Assembly (NCBI RefSeq): GCF_014217565.1
Contig: NZ_CP043661.1
Coordinates: forward strand, 1,612,001-1,676,000
DNA from: Kribbella qitaiheensis
Lineage (GTDB): Bacteria; Actinomycetota; Actinomycetes; Propionibacteriales; Kribbellaceae
Length of the DNA: 64,000 nt
Direction of reading: 5' to 3'
The notes under the pieces are model-generated. The model was given only the letters and a program-made list of their open reading frames with translations. It had not been told where the DNA came from and made no database searches. Position 1 is the stretch's first letter. Each line of letters starts with the position of its first letter. This document shows, one piece after another, positions 17,080 to 24,999 of the stretch. The position numbers were made by a program, and so were the translations under genes.

Positions 17080-18012
17080 GTGGATGAACCTCAGCGCAGA
17101 GGTGGCATCAACCGGCAAGCTCGGCCGGTGGAATCCGTAGAGCCGGTTGAAACCGTGCCCCAGGTCCTGGCGAGACTGCGTGGGCGGGCCACCTTTGCCG
17201 AGCTGAGCCAAGTCACCTCGAAGCGAGAGCTGATGGCAGCGGTGGGCTCCGGCGAGGTCGTGCGGCTGGCGCGAGGGGTCTACACGCTCCCCGGCCCGTC
17301 GACCGATCAGCGCGTCGCCATCGCCTACGACGGGGTCGTCTCGCACCAGAGTGCGGCGATCGCATGGCACCTGCCTCTGCTTGCGCCACCCGAGAAGCCG
17401 CACATCACCCTGCCGCCGAAGCGTCGCCTTCGATCAGGACCAGAGGCGGTGCTGCATTGGGCGCCGATCGCCGCAACGGATAGGCCCCGTCGACTGACCT
17501 CGCTCCTTCGAACGGTGCTGGACTGCGCTCGGACTCTGCCCTTCGGTCAGGCGCTTGCGGTCGCCGATGCTGCTCTGGCCGGCCAACTCACCCGTCCGCT
17601 ACTGATCTCGGCGACCACCGCGATGCGGGGACCAGGCTCGAAGAAGGCGCGTCAGGTGGCGGCGGTTGCCACCGGCGCATCGGGAAGCTTTCTCGAGTCG
17701 ATGCTCCGCGCGCTCGTCGTACAGGCTGGCATAGAGGGGTTCGAACCGCAGGTGGTGGTCAGGAGGGGGCTCTTTCGCGCTCGGGTCGATCTCGGTCATC
17801 GGCAGGCCAAGATCGCGGTGGAGGCCGAGGGGTATGAGTTTCACGGGTCGAGCGGGGACTTCGCTGCCGACTGCCGCCGGTACGACGAACTGGTCGCGGC
17901 TGGGTGGCTTGTGCTGCGGTTCACCTACCAGCAAGTGGTGTTCGAGCCGGAGTGGGTGATTGCCACCATCCGAGAAGCGCTGAAGCAGCGGGGCGTCCCG
18001 AGCGACAGGTAA
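17080..18012 (+). CDS. AbiEi-like winged-helix protein with C-terminal DUF559/PD-(D/E)XK-like domain
   Basis: A 310-residue protein. Residues about 25-100 resemble the AbiEi antitoxin N-terminal winged helix (VPQVLARLRGRATFAELSQ and LARGVYTLPG). Residues about 210-300 resemble the DUF559/Vsr-like nuclease fold, with RARVDLGHRQAKIAVEAEGYEFHG providing a D...E-x-E pattern and VAAGWLVLRFTYQQV the closing strand. Orphan proteins of this build are frequent in actinobacteria and their function is unknown. No AbiEii toxin is adjacent. The last residues GVPSDR and the TAA stop are encoded by the left arm of the downstream hairpin element. It could be a nuclease or a DNA-binding regulator. Confidence 0.78.
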   Translation: MDEPQRRGGINRQARPVESVEPVETVPQVLARLRGRATFAELSQVTSKRELMAAVGSGEVVRLARGVYTLPGPSTDQRVAIAYDGVVSHQSAAIAWHLPLLAPPEKPHITLPPKRRLRSGPEAVLHWAPIAATDRPRRLTSLLRTVLDCARTLPFGQALAVADAALAGQLTRPLLISATTAMRGPGSKKARQVAAVATGASGSFLESMLRALVVQAGIEGFEPQVVVRRGLFRARVDLGHRQAKIAVEAEGYEFHGSSGDFAADCRRYDELVAAGWLVLRFTYQQVVFEPEWVIATIREALKQRGVPSDR

Positions 18013-18096
18013 TAGTGCCTGTACTGCGGCCGTCCGCCGCTTCGGTGAGCGTGGCGACCGGCTGGACCGGCGACTATTACCTGTCGCTCGGGACGC
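17993..18096. repeat. 102-bp hairpin element, copy 2
   Basis: Its arms, GCGTCCCGAGCGACAGGTAA plus TAGT and their complement, pair perfectly over 24 bp, better than in copy 1. It sits between convergent genes: the left arm supplies the TAA stop of the upstream gene and the right arm touches the stop of the ABC ATPase gene on the other strand. Here it could work as a two-way terminator. Confidence 0.85.
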
Positions 18097-18827
18097 TACA
18101 ACCGAATTCGGCGCAGGAACTCCTGCGTTCGGGGTTCGGCCGGATGCTCCAGGACCTGAGCCGGCGGGCCGGTTTCCAAGGGGCGGCCTTTGTCCAGGAA
18201 GCAGACCTGGTCGGCTACCTCACGGGCGAAGGTCATCTCATGGGTGCAGACGAGCATCGTCATGCCGTCGTTCTTGAGCTCACGCAGCAGGTCCAGGACC
18301 TCGCCGATCAACTCGGGGTCCAGTGCCGAGGTGACCTCGTCCAGGAGCATGAGTTTGGGCGAGTTGACCAAAGCTCGGGCGATGGCGGCGCGTTGTTGCT
18401 GGCCGCCTGAGAGTTCATCTGGTTTCGCCGAAGCCTTTGCTGCCAGCCCTACTCGGTCGAGCATTTCCAGGCCGCGCGTCCGGGCAGCATCACGAGGTAC
18501 GCCGTGGACGCGGATCGGGGCGAGCGTGACGTTGTCGAGGACCGAGAGATGCGGGAACAGGTTGTAGGCCTGGAAGACGATGCCGATTCCGGACCGGACC
18601 CGGTCGGCGTCGACGCGCGGGTCGGTGATGTCGCGACCATCCAGCTCGATCACGCCATCGTCGACGGTCTCCAGCAGGTTGACGCAGCGGAGCAGGGTCG
18701 ACTTGCCGGAGCCGGAAGCACCGATCAGTACGACGCACTCCCCCGCCTCGACCTCGAGGCTGAACCGATCGAGCACCACATTCGTCCCGAAGGTCTTCCG
18801 CACGTCGCGGATGGACAGCAAACTCAC
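18096..18827 (-). CDS. Polar amino-acid ABC transporter ATP-binding protein
   Basis: An ABC ATPase of about 243 residues in the GlnQ/HisP class: Walker A GASGSGKST, Q-loop VFQAYNLFPHLSV, signature LSGGQQQR, Walker B LMLLDEVTSALD and switch His in VCTHEMTF. The start was set at GTG 18827, which overlaps the permease stop as GTGA and has GGGAGG upstream; the longer frame would overlap the permease more deeply. It is the last gene of the operon SBP-permease-ATPase. The aromatic residues after the Q-loop are typical of amino-acid importers. Confidence 0.93.
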   Translation of the reverse strand: MSLLSIRDVRKTFGTNVVLDRFSLEVEAGECVVLIGASGSGKSTLLRCVNLLETVDDGVIELDGRDITDPRVDADRVRSGIGIVFQAYNLFPHLSVLDNVTLAPIRVHGVPRDAARTRGLEMLDRVGLAAKASAKPDELSGGQQQRAAIARALVNSPKLMLLDEVTSALDPELIGEVLDLLRELKNDGMTMLVCTHEMTFAREVADQVCFLDKGRPLETGPPAQVLEHPAEPRTQEFLRRIRL

Positions 18828-19687
18828 ACCACACCTCCCCCGCCGCCGTACCAACCTTGCCTGCGGGCGACCCAGTCCGTCAGCCGCGTCAGCGGGATGG
18901 TCAGAGCGACGAAGAGCAGCCCCGCCACGACGTACGGGGTGAAGTTGAAGTCCTCAGCGGTCTCCAGTTGCGCCGCTCGGATCGCGTCGATGACTCCGAG
19001 CACGGCGATCAGACCAGAGTCCTTCTGCAGCGACACGAAGTCGTTGAGCAACGGTGGCATCACTCGTCGGACGGCTTGAGGCAGTACGACGAAGCGCAGC
19101 GTCTGCCGGTACGACAACCCGAGCGACCGAGCCGCAGCCCGCTGAGATGGGTGGATCGACTCGATGCCGGCGCGGAACACCTCCGCGACATACGACGAGT
19201 AGGTGAGCACCAGCGCGGCGCCACCCCAGATCACCGCCTGATTCGGCAACCCACGCAACTGCAACGCCGGTACGCCGAAGCCCAGCAAGAAGATCACCAA
19301 CAGCAACGGCAGCCCGCGGAACACGTCGGTGTACGCCGCGGCGAACACCCTCAGCGGGAAGAAGATCGGCCCACGCAACGTGCGCATGATCGCCAGCGTC
19401 AGCCCGAAGATGACGATCAGCACTGCGCAGATCAGCATCACCCGGACATTCAGCCAGAGCCCTTGCGCGACGACCGGCAACGCCTCCCAGCCGCGATGGA
19501 AGTTGAAGAACGTCTCCCGCACCCGCGGCCATCCCGGCGTCGACCCGACCCCGATCACCACCAGGGCAAGCAGCACCAGCGAGCTGATCCCGGCGATCGC
19601 CGTGGACCGCCGGGCCCGCCCCCGCCGGTACGCCGTCCGCTCCAACTGCAGCGCGGACGGCTGCCATTCGCCTGTTGCCTCGCTCAC
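18824..19687 (-). CDS. Amino-acid ABC transporter permease (HisM/GlnP type)
   Basis: A 287-residue inner-membrane permease. A long hydrophobic N-terminal helix (about residues 29-47) precedes the conserved core: GLWLNVRVMLICAVLIVIFG, FRGLPLLLVIFLLGFG and the EAA-like loop VFRAGIESIHPSQRAAARSLGLS that docks the ATPase. It overlaps both neighbours by 4 bp, so all three are translationally coupled. Only one permease is present, so it likely works as a homodimer. The C-terminus ends in a Gly-rich run. Confidence 0.94.
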   Translation of the reverse strand: MSEATGEWQPSALQLERTAYRRGRARRSTAIAGISSLVLLALVVIGVGSTPGWPRVRETFFNFHRGWEALPVVAQGLWLNVRVMLICAVLIVIFGLTLAIMRTLRGPIFFPLRVFAAAYTDVFRGLPLLLVIFLLGFGVPALQLRGLPNQAVIWGGAALVLTYSSYVAEVFRAGIESIHPSQRAAARSLGLSYRQTLRFVVLPQAVRRVMPPLLNDFVSLQKDSGLIAVLGVIDAIRAAQLETAEDFNFTPYVVAGLLFVALTIPLTRLTDWVARRQGWYGGGGGVV

Positions 19688-20544
19688 GACAGCTCCGGCG
19701 CGCCTTCCGAGGTCAGGAACTGATCCTGCAACTGAGTCAGGGTGCCGTCACTGCGCAGCGCGTCGACGGCCTTCGACACGCACGCGGTCAGCTGCGAGCC
19801 CTTCTCCAGCACGAACCCGAACTGCTCGGCCTGGCCACCACCCGGAAGCTGACCGACGATCTTGCCGTTGTCGAGCTGCGCCGCCGTCATGTAGAAGCCG
19901 GTCGGCAGATCCACCACGATCCCGTCGAGCTGCTTGTTCTTCAGCGCTTGCACGGCCAGGTCGTTGCTGTCGTACACACCGGGCTTCTGCTTCGGCTTGA
20001 TGACGTCCCGCAGCGCGGTGTAGCTCGTCGTACCGACCTGGGCTCCGAGCTTGGCGTCGGCGAGATCCGCGATGGACTTGGCATTCGCGATCTTGCTGCC
20101 GTCCGTGGTGATCACCGTCTGCCGGACGTCGTAGTACCCGGTCGAGAAGTCGACGGCCTTGCGCCGGTCCTCCGAGATCGACACCTGGTTCACGTCGAGG
20201 TCGAACTTCTTCGGCCCGGGTGCGAAGGCGGCGTTGAACTGCACGGTCTGCCACTTCACCTCGGCGGTCTCGAACCCGAGCTTCTTCGCGACGGCATACG
20301 TCACGGCCGACTCGTAGCCCTTGCCGTTCGCCGGGTCGTTCGCAGAGAACCACGGCTCGTACGCCGGCTTGTCCGTCGCGACACTGAAAGTCCCTGGGGC
20401 CTTGAGCGCCAGCTTGTCCTTGCTGCAGGCATCGGCCGCGGGCGGAGTCGTGGCGCCGCTGGTCGCTTTGTCCTCCGGAGCACAGGCAGCGAGTCCGACA
20501 ACAGCAAGCACCGCGAGCACGGCCAGGCCAGAACGTGGAGTCAT
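19684..20544 (-). CDS. Amino-acid ABC transporter substrate-binding lipoprotein
   Basis: A 286-residue family-3 solute-binding protein with a lipoprotein signal (lipobox LAAC, Cys at 21) and a Thr/Ala-rich linker. The core contains GTFSVATDKPAYEPWF and the FDLDVNQVSISEDRRKAVDFSTGYY segment that lines the ligand site. The hydrophobic DKPAYEPWF differs from the usual charged motif, so the ligand could be a non-standard amino acid. First gene of the three-gene operon; the start MTPRSGLAVLAV at 20544 gives a proper signal peptide. The repeated hairpin at 20607 lies upstream. Confidence 0.92.
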   Translation of the reverse strand: MTPRSGLAVLAVLAVVGLAACAPEDKATSGATTPPAADACSKDKLALKAPGTFSVATDKPAYEPWFSANDPANGKGYESAVTYAVAKKLGFETAEVKWQTVQFNAAFAPGPKKFDLDVNQVSISEDRRKAVDFSTGYYDVRQTVITTDGSKIANAKSIADLADAKLGAQVGTTSYTALRDVIKPKQKPGVYDSNDLAVQALKNKQLDGIVVDLPTGFYMTAAQLDNGKIVGQLPGGGQAEQFGFVLEKGSQLTACVSKAVDALRSDGTLTQLQDQFLTSEGAPELS

Positions 20545-20606
20545 GGCAGCAGCGTAAAGCCACCGGCCGACAATCCCCACGCAGGTACCAACATTCGGCT
20601 GCCCTG

Positions 20607-20657
20607 CTTACGTCCGAAGAAGTGAAGTACACGTCCCTCCGCTTCTTCGGACGTAAG
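20607..20657 (-). terminator. Terminator hairpin (second member of the CTTACGTCCGAAGA family)
   Basis: CTTACGTCCGAAGAAG at 20607-20622 pairs perfectly with CTTCTTCGGACGTAAG at 20642-20657, 16 bp, around a 19-base loop. The outer 14 bases are identical to the hairpin after ccr at 6947-6996. It lies 13 bp beyond the stop of the AraC gene and upstream of the transporter operon. Confidence 0.7.
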
Positions 20658-20669
20658 GCAGATCGCGGG

Positions 20670-21488
20670 TCAGCGGTGGCGGTAGGTGGTTGGGGGCAGG
20701 CCGGTGTGGTGACGGAAGCGGGTGGAGAAGTAGAGCGGGTTGGTGAAGCCGACCTCGGTGGCGATCGTGGCGATCGGGCGGGTGGTGAGTTCGAGGAGGC
20801 GGCAGGCGGCGTCGAGGCGGCGGCGTTCGACGAAGCGCTGCGGGGTGACGCCGAGTTGCTCCCGGAAAAGGTGGGCGAACCGGGAGACCGACAGGTTCGC
20901 GGCTCGGGCCAGGACGGCGACGTCGAGTTCGGCGCGGAGATCGCGGTCGACGAGCTCGATGGCGCGGAGCAGGCGGTCGTCGATCTGGGCGGCGGACGGG
21001 TTCTGGGTGTCGCACCAGAGCAGGGCAGCTTCGAGGGCGTTGAGACTCAACAAATCGCCCTGCGGCAGAACGCTGCCCTGGAAGCGGACGCAGGCCTGCA
21101 GGCTTTCGGTGATCCGCTCGAAGGCCTGGTCACCTGACCGGAGCTGATGGATGCCCGGGGCAACTTCCGGCCAGTCGAGCAACGGTAGCCAGTCCGGCTT
21201 GGGGTGGAAGTGCACGAACAAGAAGTGCCAGTGCCGCAGCTCCGGCTCCACGCCGTAGTCGTGCAGGGTCCCGGGCCGTACCAACGTGGTGAGGCCCTCG
21301 TCGGCCAGCACCTCTCGTGAAGCCTCGCGTACGCCGTACCGCCCGCGGCCGCCGAGGGTGTGCGTGAGCAGGAAGTCGGTGGTGCCATTCGACCGGTACG
21401 TCGCATATCCGGCGTGCTCGTCGAACTCGCCGGCCAGCAACCGGCGTACCGTCGGTGTGAAGGACTCAGCAGGATCTCGAAGGTTCAC
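20670..21488 (-). CDS. AraC-family transcriptional regulator
   Basis: A 272-residue regulator with an N-terminal cupin-like sensor (TDFLLTHTLGGRGRYG, LVRPGTLHDYG, HWHFLFVHFHP) and two C-terminal HTH motifs (LDVAVLARAANLSVSRFAHLF and IATIATEVGFTNPLYFS). The arrangement is that of AraC/XylS sugar-type sensors. It is divergent from the PhyH dioxygenase gene with only 49 bp between starts, so it probably controls that gene and itself. A 13-bp palindrome lies in this gap. Confidence 0.93.
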   Translation of the reverse strand: MNLRDPAESFTPTVRRLLAGEFDEHAGYATYRSNGTTDFLLTHTLGGRGRYGVREASREVLADEGLTTLVRPGTLHDYGVEPELRHWHFLFVHFHPKPDWLPLLDWPEVAPGIHQLRSGDQAFERITESLQACVRFQGSVLPQGDLLSLNALEAALLWCDTQNPSAAQIDDRLLRAIELVDRDLRAELDVAVLARAANLSVSRFAHLFREQLGVTPQRFVERRRLDAACRLLELTTRPIATIATEVGFTNPLYFSTRFRHHTGLPPTTYRHR

Positions 21489-21522
21489 AGCTCGATAGGC
21501 TATCTACTCCAGAGCCTGAAGT

Positions 21523-21535
21523 CTCCAGACTGGAG
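21523..21535. promoter_or_regulatory. Palindrome between AraC and PhyH genes
   Basis: CTCCAGACTGGAG is a perfect palindrome around one central base, and CTCCAG occurs again 15 bp upstream. It overlaps the ribosome-binding region directly before the PhyH ATG at 21538. It may be an operator for the divergent AraC protein, or a small hairpin that hides the start. Confidence 0.45.
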
Positions 21536-21537
21536 GC

Positions 21538-22326
21538 ATGACAAGCACTGTCGAAGAGGTGTACGAGCGGGACGGCATCGTCCAGGTCCCTGGTGTCCTC
21601 GGCCCGGCCGAGATCGAGCAACTCAAGGCTGCCTACATGGACCAGGTCGAGAAGGACCACTCACTGGCGATCGATGACGGCGTCCCGGCCGACGATCCGC
21701 TGGCCCGGTATCCGCGCTTCGTCCACCCGCACCGGCGGACCGGGGCCGAAGCCGGCCGGCTCGCGCTGGAGCTGATGCTGGACAGCCGGATCCTCAATGT
21801 CGTCAACGCCCTGATCGGTCCGGCGCTCGGAGCCCAGTCGATGTTCTACTTCAAGCCGCCGGGCGCCCGCGGGCAGGCGATGCATCAGGACAACACGTTC
21901 CTCCGGGCGCATCCGGAGACCTGCCTGGCCGCCTGGATCGCGGTCGACGACGTCGACGCGGAAAACGGCGGGCTGGCCGTCGTACCGGGATCGCACCGGG
22001 TCGAACTGGTCTGCCCGGAGGAAGCCGATCTGACCGAGTCCTTCACCAACGTCGAAGTACCGATTCCCGATGGTCTCAGCAAGGTGCAGACCCGGATGAA
22101 GGCGGGCGATGTGCTCTTCTTCCACGGCAGTGTCGTGCACGGGTCGCGCCCGAACACGAGCATCGACCGCTTCCGCCGCTCGCTGATCTTCCACTACATC
22201 CCCGAGGAAAGCACCGAGATCGCCTCGTTCTACAACCCGCTGGTCCGCCCCGACCGGCGCCCGCTCACCATCGCGGAAGCCATCGGCGGCGGCCCCTGCG
22301 GCGACTACGCCAACGCGGAGCCGTGA
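21538..22326 (+). CDS. Phytanoyl-CoA dioxygenase (PhyH) family protein
   Basis: A 262-residue Fe(II)/2-oxoglutarate oxygenase. The metal-binding HxD is in GQAMHQDNTFLRAHP, the distal His in FFHGSVVHGSRPNTS, followed by the Arg that holds 2-oxoglutarate (RFRRSLIFHYI). GGLAVVPGSH is the usual strand before it. Substrate unknown: members hydroxylate fatty acyls, ectoine or natural products. The GGAGG is only one base from ATG 21538, so a slightly later start is possible. The last 22 bp overlap the convergent membrane-protein gene. Confidence 0.9.
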   Translation: MTSTVEEVYERDGIVQVPGVLGPAEIEQLKAAYMDQVEKDHSLAIDDGVPADDPLARYPRFVHPHRRTGAEAGRLALELMLDSRILNVVNALIGPALGAQSMFYFKPPGARGQAMHQDNTFLRAHPETCLAAWIAVDDVDAENGGLAVVPGSHRVELVCPEEADLTESFTNVEVPIPDGLSKVQTRMKAGDVLFFHGSVVHGSRPNTSIDRFRRSLIFHYIPEESTEIASFYNPLVRPDRRPLTIAEAIGGGPCGDYANAEP

Positions 22327-23486
22327 GGCCGGGCAGCCAGCGCGCCGATGATCGAGAGAACCGCCAGAGCTGCAATCGACATCAGCAGTGCGGAGACAGA
22401 TCGCGGCGGATCGAACGGCACGCCGTCGGCCCGGCTCTCCACGGCGGCTGCGGCGAGACAGGCAGCCAGGGTGACCGCCAGCAAACCGCTGCCCAGGCTG
22501 AGGAATCGCCCCAGGACGGCCGCCGGTGAGAGGTTGAACCTCGCGCCGGTGAAGCGGAGTCCCCGCGAAGGCTGAGCCGCGCGGTGCCCGAACTCGGCGA
22601 ACACGTGGCCGGGGAGCTGGATCCGCTCGATCGTCGACAGCCCGCGCACCAGGGACTCCGGGGTCAACTCCGCCGCGTCGTACAGCACCAGCGCGTCCTC
22701 GGCGATGGCCAGGCCGATCGGGCGAGCGTCGAGGAGGGCCTGCATCGCGCGCGGGTGCAGCACCGACATCACATACCGCGGGTCCTCGCCGATCACGTCG
22801 AAGGACCGATTGAACTCACCGCTCTCCAGCGTCAGATCTGACCTGGTCAGACCACTCCCCGGCCGCACCTCCATCGGCGGCAACGCTGCCTGCAGACGAG
22901 TTGCGACGAACACCGACAACCGCCGACGGCGGCACAGCAACCCATGCCACTCCAGCCACCTGACCTCGAACGCGGTACCAGCAGGAGCCTGTACGACGTT
23001 GCGCGCGACCCAGGTCCTTCCGACTGGCAACGGCAGCACGGGCAACGCCAGTTCGACCTCCTTCGAGACTCGCCAGCCTCGACTGTGGGCAACGTCCCGC
23101 AATGCCCAACTGGTTGCTCTAGGCCACGAGTAGACGAGAAGGAGCACGGCCAGCCCGGTGAGCGCGAGCACCGGAACGGCCGCGATCAGCAGCACCGGGC
23201 CCACGTCGTACAGGCTCCACAACAGCCGCACCAGAAGGGCGCCGACAGCAACGACCGCGACCCAGCGAGCTACCCGGCTTGCTCCTGGCGACACCACGAG
23301 CAGCACGGACGCCGTCGGCAGGGCGAGCAGCACCACCAACACCATCGTGGCAGTCCACCCGGGCCAGTCGGCACCGACCAGCCCTGGCATCAGGATCAGC
23401 CCGATGGCCACCCAGACCAGGATCAGCTGGTAAGCCACCGACAACAGCGACTGCTTGAGCGGTACTCCGTACCGTACGTAAGCCAC
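22305..23486 (-). CDS. Membrane protein with DUF3137-like soluble region
   Basis: A protein of about 393 residues starting with GTG at 23486. Two hydrophobic pairs lie near the N-terminus (about residues 15-60 and 70-115) and one pair at the C-terminus (about 325-390). The soluble middle has ESGEFNRSFDVIGEDPRYVM and LHPRAMQALLDARPIGLAI, which recalls DUF3137 proteins (FNxxF followed by a titration of the last helices), but the match is from memory. The reading frame stays open far upstream, but that part is antisense to the DHFR-like gene. Function unknown. Confidence 0.65.
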   Translation of the reverse strand: MAYVRYGVPLKQSLLSVAYQLILVWVAIGLILMPGLVGADWPGWTATMVLVVLLALPTASVLLVVSPGASRVARWVAVVAVGALLVRLLWSLYDVGPVLLIAAVPVLALTGLAVLLLVYSWPRATSWALRDVAHSRGWRVSKEVELALPVLPLPVGRTWVARNVVQAPAGTAFEVRWLEWHGLLCRRRRLSVFVATRLQAALPPMEVRPGSGLTRSDLTLESGEFNRSFDVIGEDPRYVMSVLHPRAMQALLDARPIGLAIAEDALVLYDAAELTPESLVRGLSTIERIQLPGHVFAEFGHRAAQPSRGLRFTGARFNLSPAAVLGRFLSLGSGLLAVTLAACLAAAAVESRADGVPFDPPRSVSALLMSIAALAVLSIIGALAARPHGSALA

Positions 23487-23506
23487 GCCGTGGAGTCTCC
23501 CACGGC

Positions 23507-24133
23507 TCAGACGAAGGCCGTGACCCCCTGGTACTCCGCCACCTGGGCCGCGCCGGCGGCTTCGTAGTGGAGCAGCAACAAGCCACTCGGCGTCGCTTCG
23601 TGGTCGACGAGCCGAAGGCCGACTGGTCCGCTCGGGTGGTCGACCAGCCGTCGCCCGGACCCGATCACGGTCGGAGCAACCACGAGCCGGACCAGGTCGA
23701 CTAGGCCGGCACCGAGCAGGGCACCGCCGAGTCGCGCGCTGCCGTGGATCTGGAGTTCCCGGCCCGGCTGCGCCTTGAGTTCCGCGACGGTTTTGATCGG
23801 ATCGCCCTGGAGCACCGTGGTCGGTCGCCAACTCCCCTCGGTGAGAGTGTTGGTCACCACGTACTTCGGCAGCGAGTTCATCCGCTCGGTGAAGGGGTCG
23901 TCGGGGTCGGTGATCTGGGGCCAGTCCCGGGCGAACGCCTGGTAGGTCCGCCGCCCGAGCAGCAGGCCGTCGGCGAGATCCAGCCATTCGGAAGTACGCC
24001 GTACGAAGGTCTCGTCCAGGTACGGCACCAGCCAGCCGCCTCGGGTGAAACCGTCGCTGGTGTCCTCCGTCGACGAGCCGGGACCTTGGCTGACCCCGTC
24101 GAGGGTGACGAACTCGGTGAGGACGATTTTCAT
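23507..24133 (-). CDS. Dihydrofolate-reductase-like (RibD C-terminal) protein
   Basis: A 208-residue protein with the RibD_C/DHFR fold: MKIVLTEFVTLDGVSQGPGS, LLLGRRTYQAFARDWP, LPKYVVTNTL and the nucleotide-binding LQIHGSARLGGALLGAGLVDL. Such stand-alone proteins are common in actinobacteria next to ArsR and SRPBCC genes, as here; the natural substrate is unknown. The start at 24133 forms an ATGA overlap with the SRPBCC gene, so it is the third gene of a coupled operon. Confidence 0.9.
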   Translation of the reverse strand: MKIVLTEFVTLDGVSQGPGSSTEDTSDGFTRGGWLVPYLDETFVRRTSEWLDLADGLLLGRRTYQAFARDWPQITDPDDPFTERMNSLPKYVVTNTLTEGSWRPTTVLQGDPIKTVAELKAQPGRELQIHGSARLGGALLGAGLVDLVRLVVAPTVIGSGRRLVDHPSGPVGLRLVDHEATPSGLLLLHYEAAGAAQVAEYQGVTAFV

Positions 24134-24607
24134 CGCGCGGCCTCGCTCTCGGCGACGGCGGCGAGCTGCCCGGCCACCGAAACCCACCCGTCGGCGAAAC
24201 CGAGCTCCTGGTGGCGGGCCCGAGTGGCCGGATCGCCGTGCCGGACGACGACCTTGTACTCCGTACCGTCCGGATGATCGGCCAGCGTGATCTCCGCCGT
24301 CATCAGGATCGGCGAGTCACCCACCGGACGCCAGGAACTGTCGATCGCGTTCGTGTAGACGAGCCGCTCGAGCTCGTCGACGACGAGGAAGGTCGCGTCG
24401 AGATGCGGGACGAACTCCGCCCCGTCATCACTCATCCTGGTCACCAGCGCGCCGCCGGGCCGGACGTCCAGACGGTCGACCCGGCAGACGGTCGGAGCCG
24501 GAACCCACCACCGCTCGAACAGGGGCCGGTACGGTCCAGGCGCTCCACACCACGGCGCGCGGGGCACGGATCACCCGTTCAAGGGTCAGGTCGAGCTCGG
24601 GATTCAT
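24130..24607 (-). CDS. SRPBCC/AHSA1-domain protein, frameshifted at 24521-24529
   Basis: Starting at ATG 24607, the protein reads MNPELDLTLERVIRAPRAVVW, the usual AHSA1 beginning, but drifts out of frame at the codons after TVPA. Removing one G from AGGGGCCGG (plus strand) restores ALFERWWVPAPTVCRVDRLD, the family's hallmark, followed by LVTRMSDDGAEFV and GFADGWVSVAGQL to the stop at 24130. The restored protein would be about 158 residues, normal for the family. Both ends overlap neighbours as ATGA. AHSA1-type proteins bind hydrophobic ligands. Confidence 0.85.
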
Positions 24608-24942
24608 CGCTGCTCCTCCATCAGGTCGGTGACGAGACCTTCGAGCCGATCAGTTCGCTCCGACCAGATCGTGCGTTGCTCCGCGAGCCAGTCGTCGACC
24701 AGAGCAAGGCGGTCCCGATCGAGGACACAGGTGCGCACCCGGCCGGTCTTGACGGTCCGGATCAGACCGTTCGACTCCAGCGTCCGGACATGCTTCATGA
24801 AGGAGGGAAGGGTCATCGGGAACTCGCCGGCGAGATCGCCGACACTCGTCGGCCCACGGCCGAGCCGCCGGATCACGCCGCGCCGGGTCGGATCGGCCAG
24901 CGCGACGAACACGCCGTCCAGCTCCGTCGAATACTGTGCCAT
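24604..24942 (-). CDS. ArsR-family transcriptional regulator
   Basis: A 112-residue winged-helix regulator with DPTRRGVIRRLGRGPTSVG, LPSFMKHVRTLESNGLI and the wing VKTGRVRTCVLD. There is no Cys metal site, so it is of the non-metal class that accompanies AHSA1 genes. It leads an overlapping operon ArsR-SRPBCC-DHFR-like and probably represses its own promoter, just upstream of 24942 where a short AT-rich stretch lies. Confidence 0.93.
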   Translation of the reverse strand: MAQYSTELDGVFVALADPTRRGVIRRLGRGPTSVGDLAGEFPMTLPSFMKHVRTLESNGLIRTVKTGRVRTCVLDRDRLALVDDWLAEQRTIWSERTDRLEGLVTDLMEEQR

Positions 24943-24999
24943 GAGGCTAAGTATTACCGGATACTAAGCTCAAAAGCAAAGTGTTGCTGTCGAGAGAGT

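Noticed and set aside
17080..18012. Complete AbiE toxin-antitoxin system
   Set aside because: Only the AbiEi-like half is present, fused to a DUF559-like domain; no AbiEii nucleotidyltransferase is adjacent.
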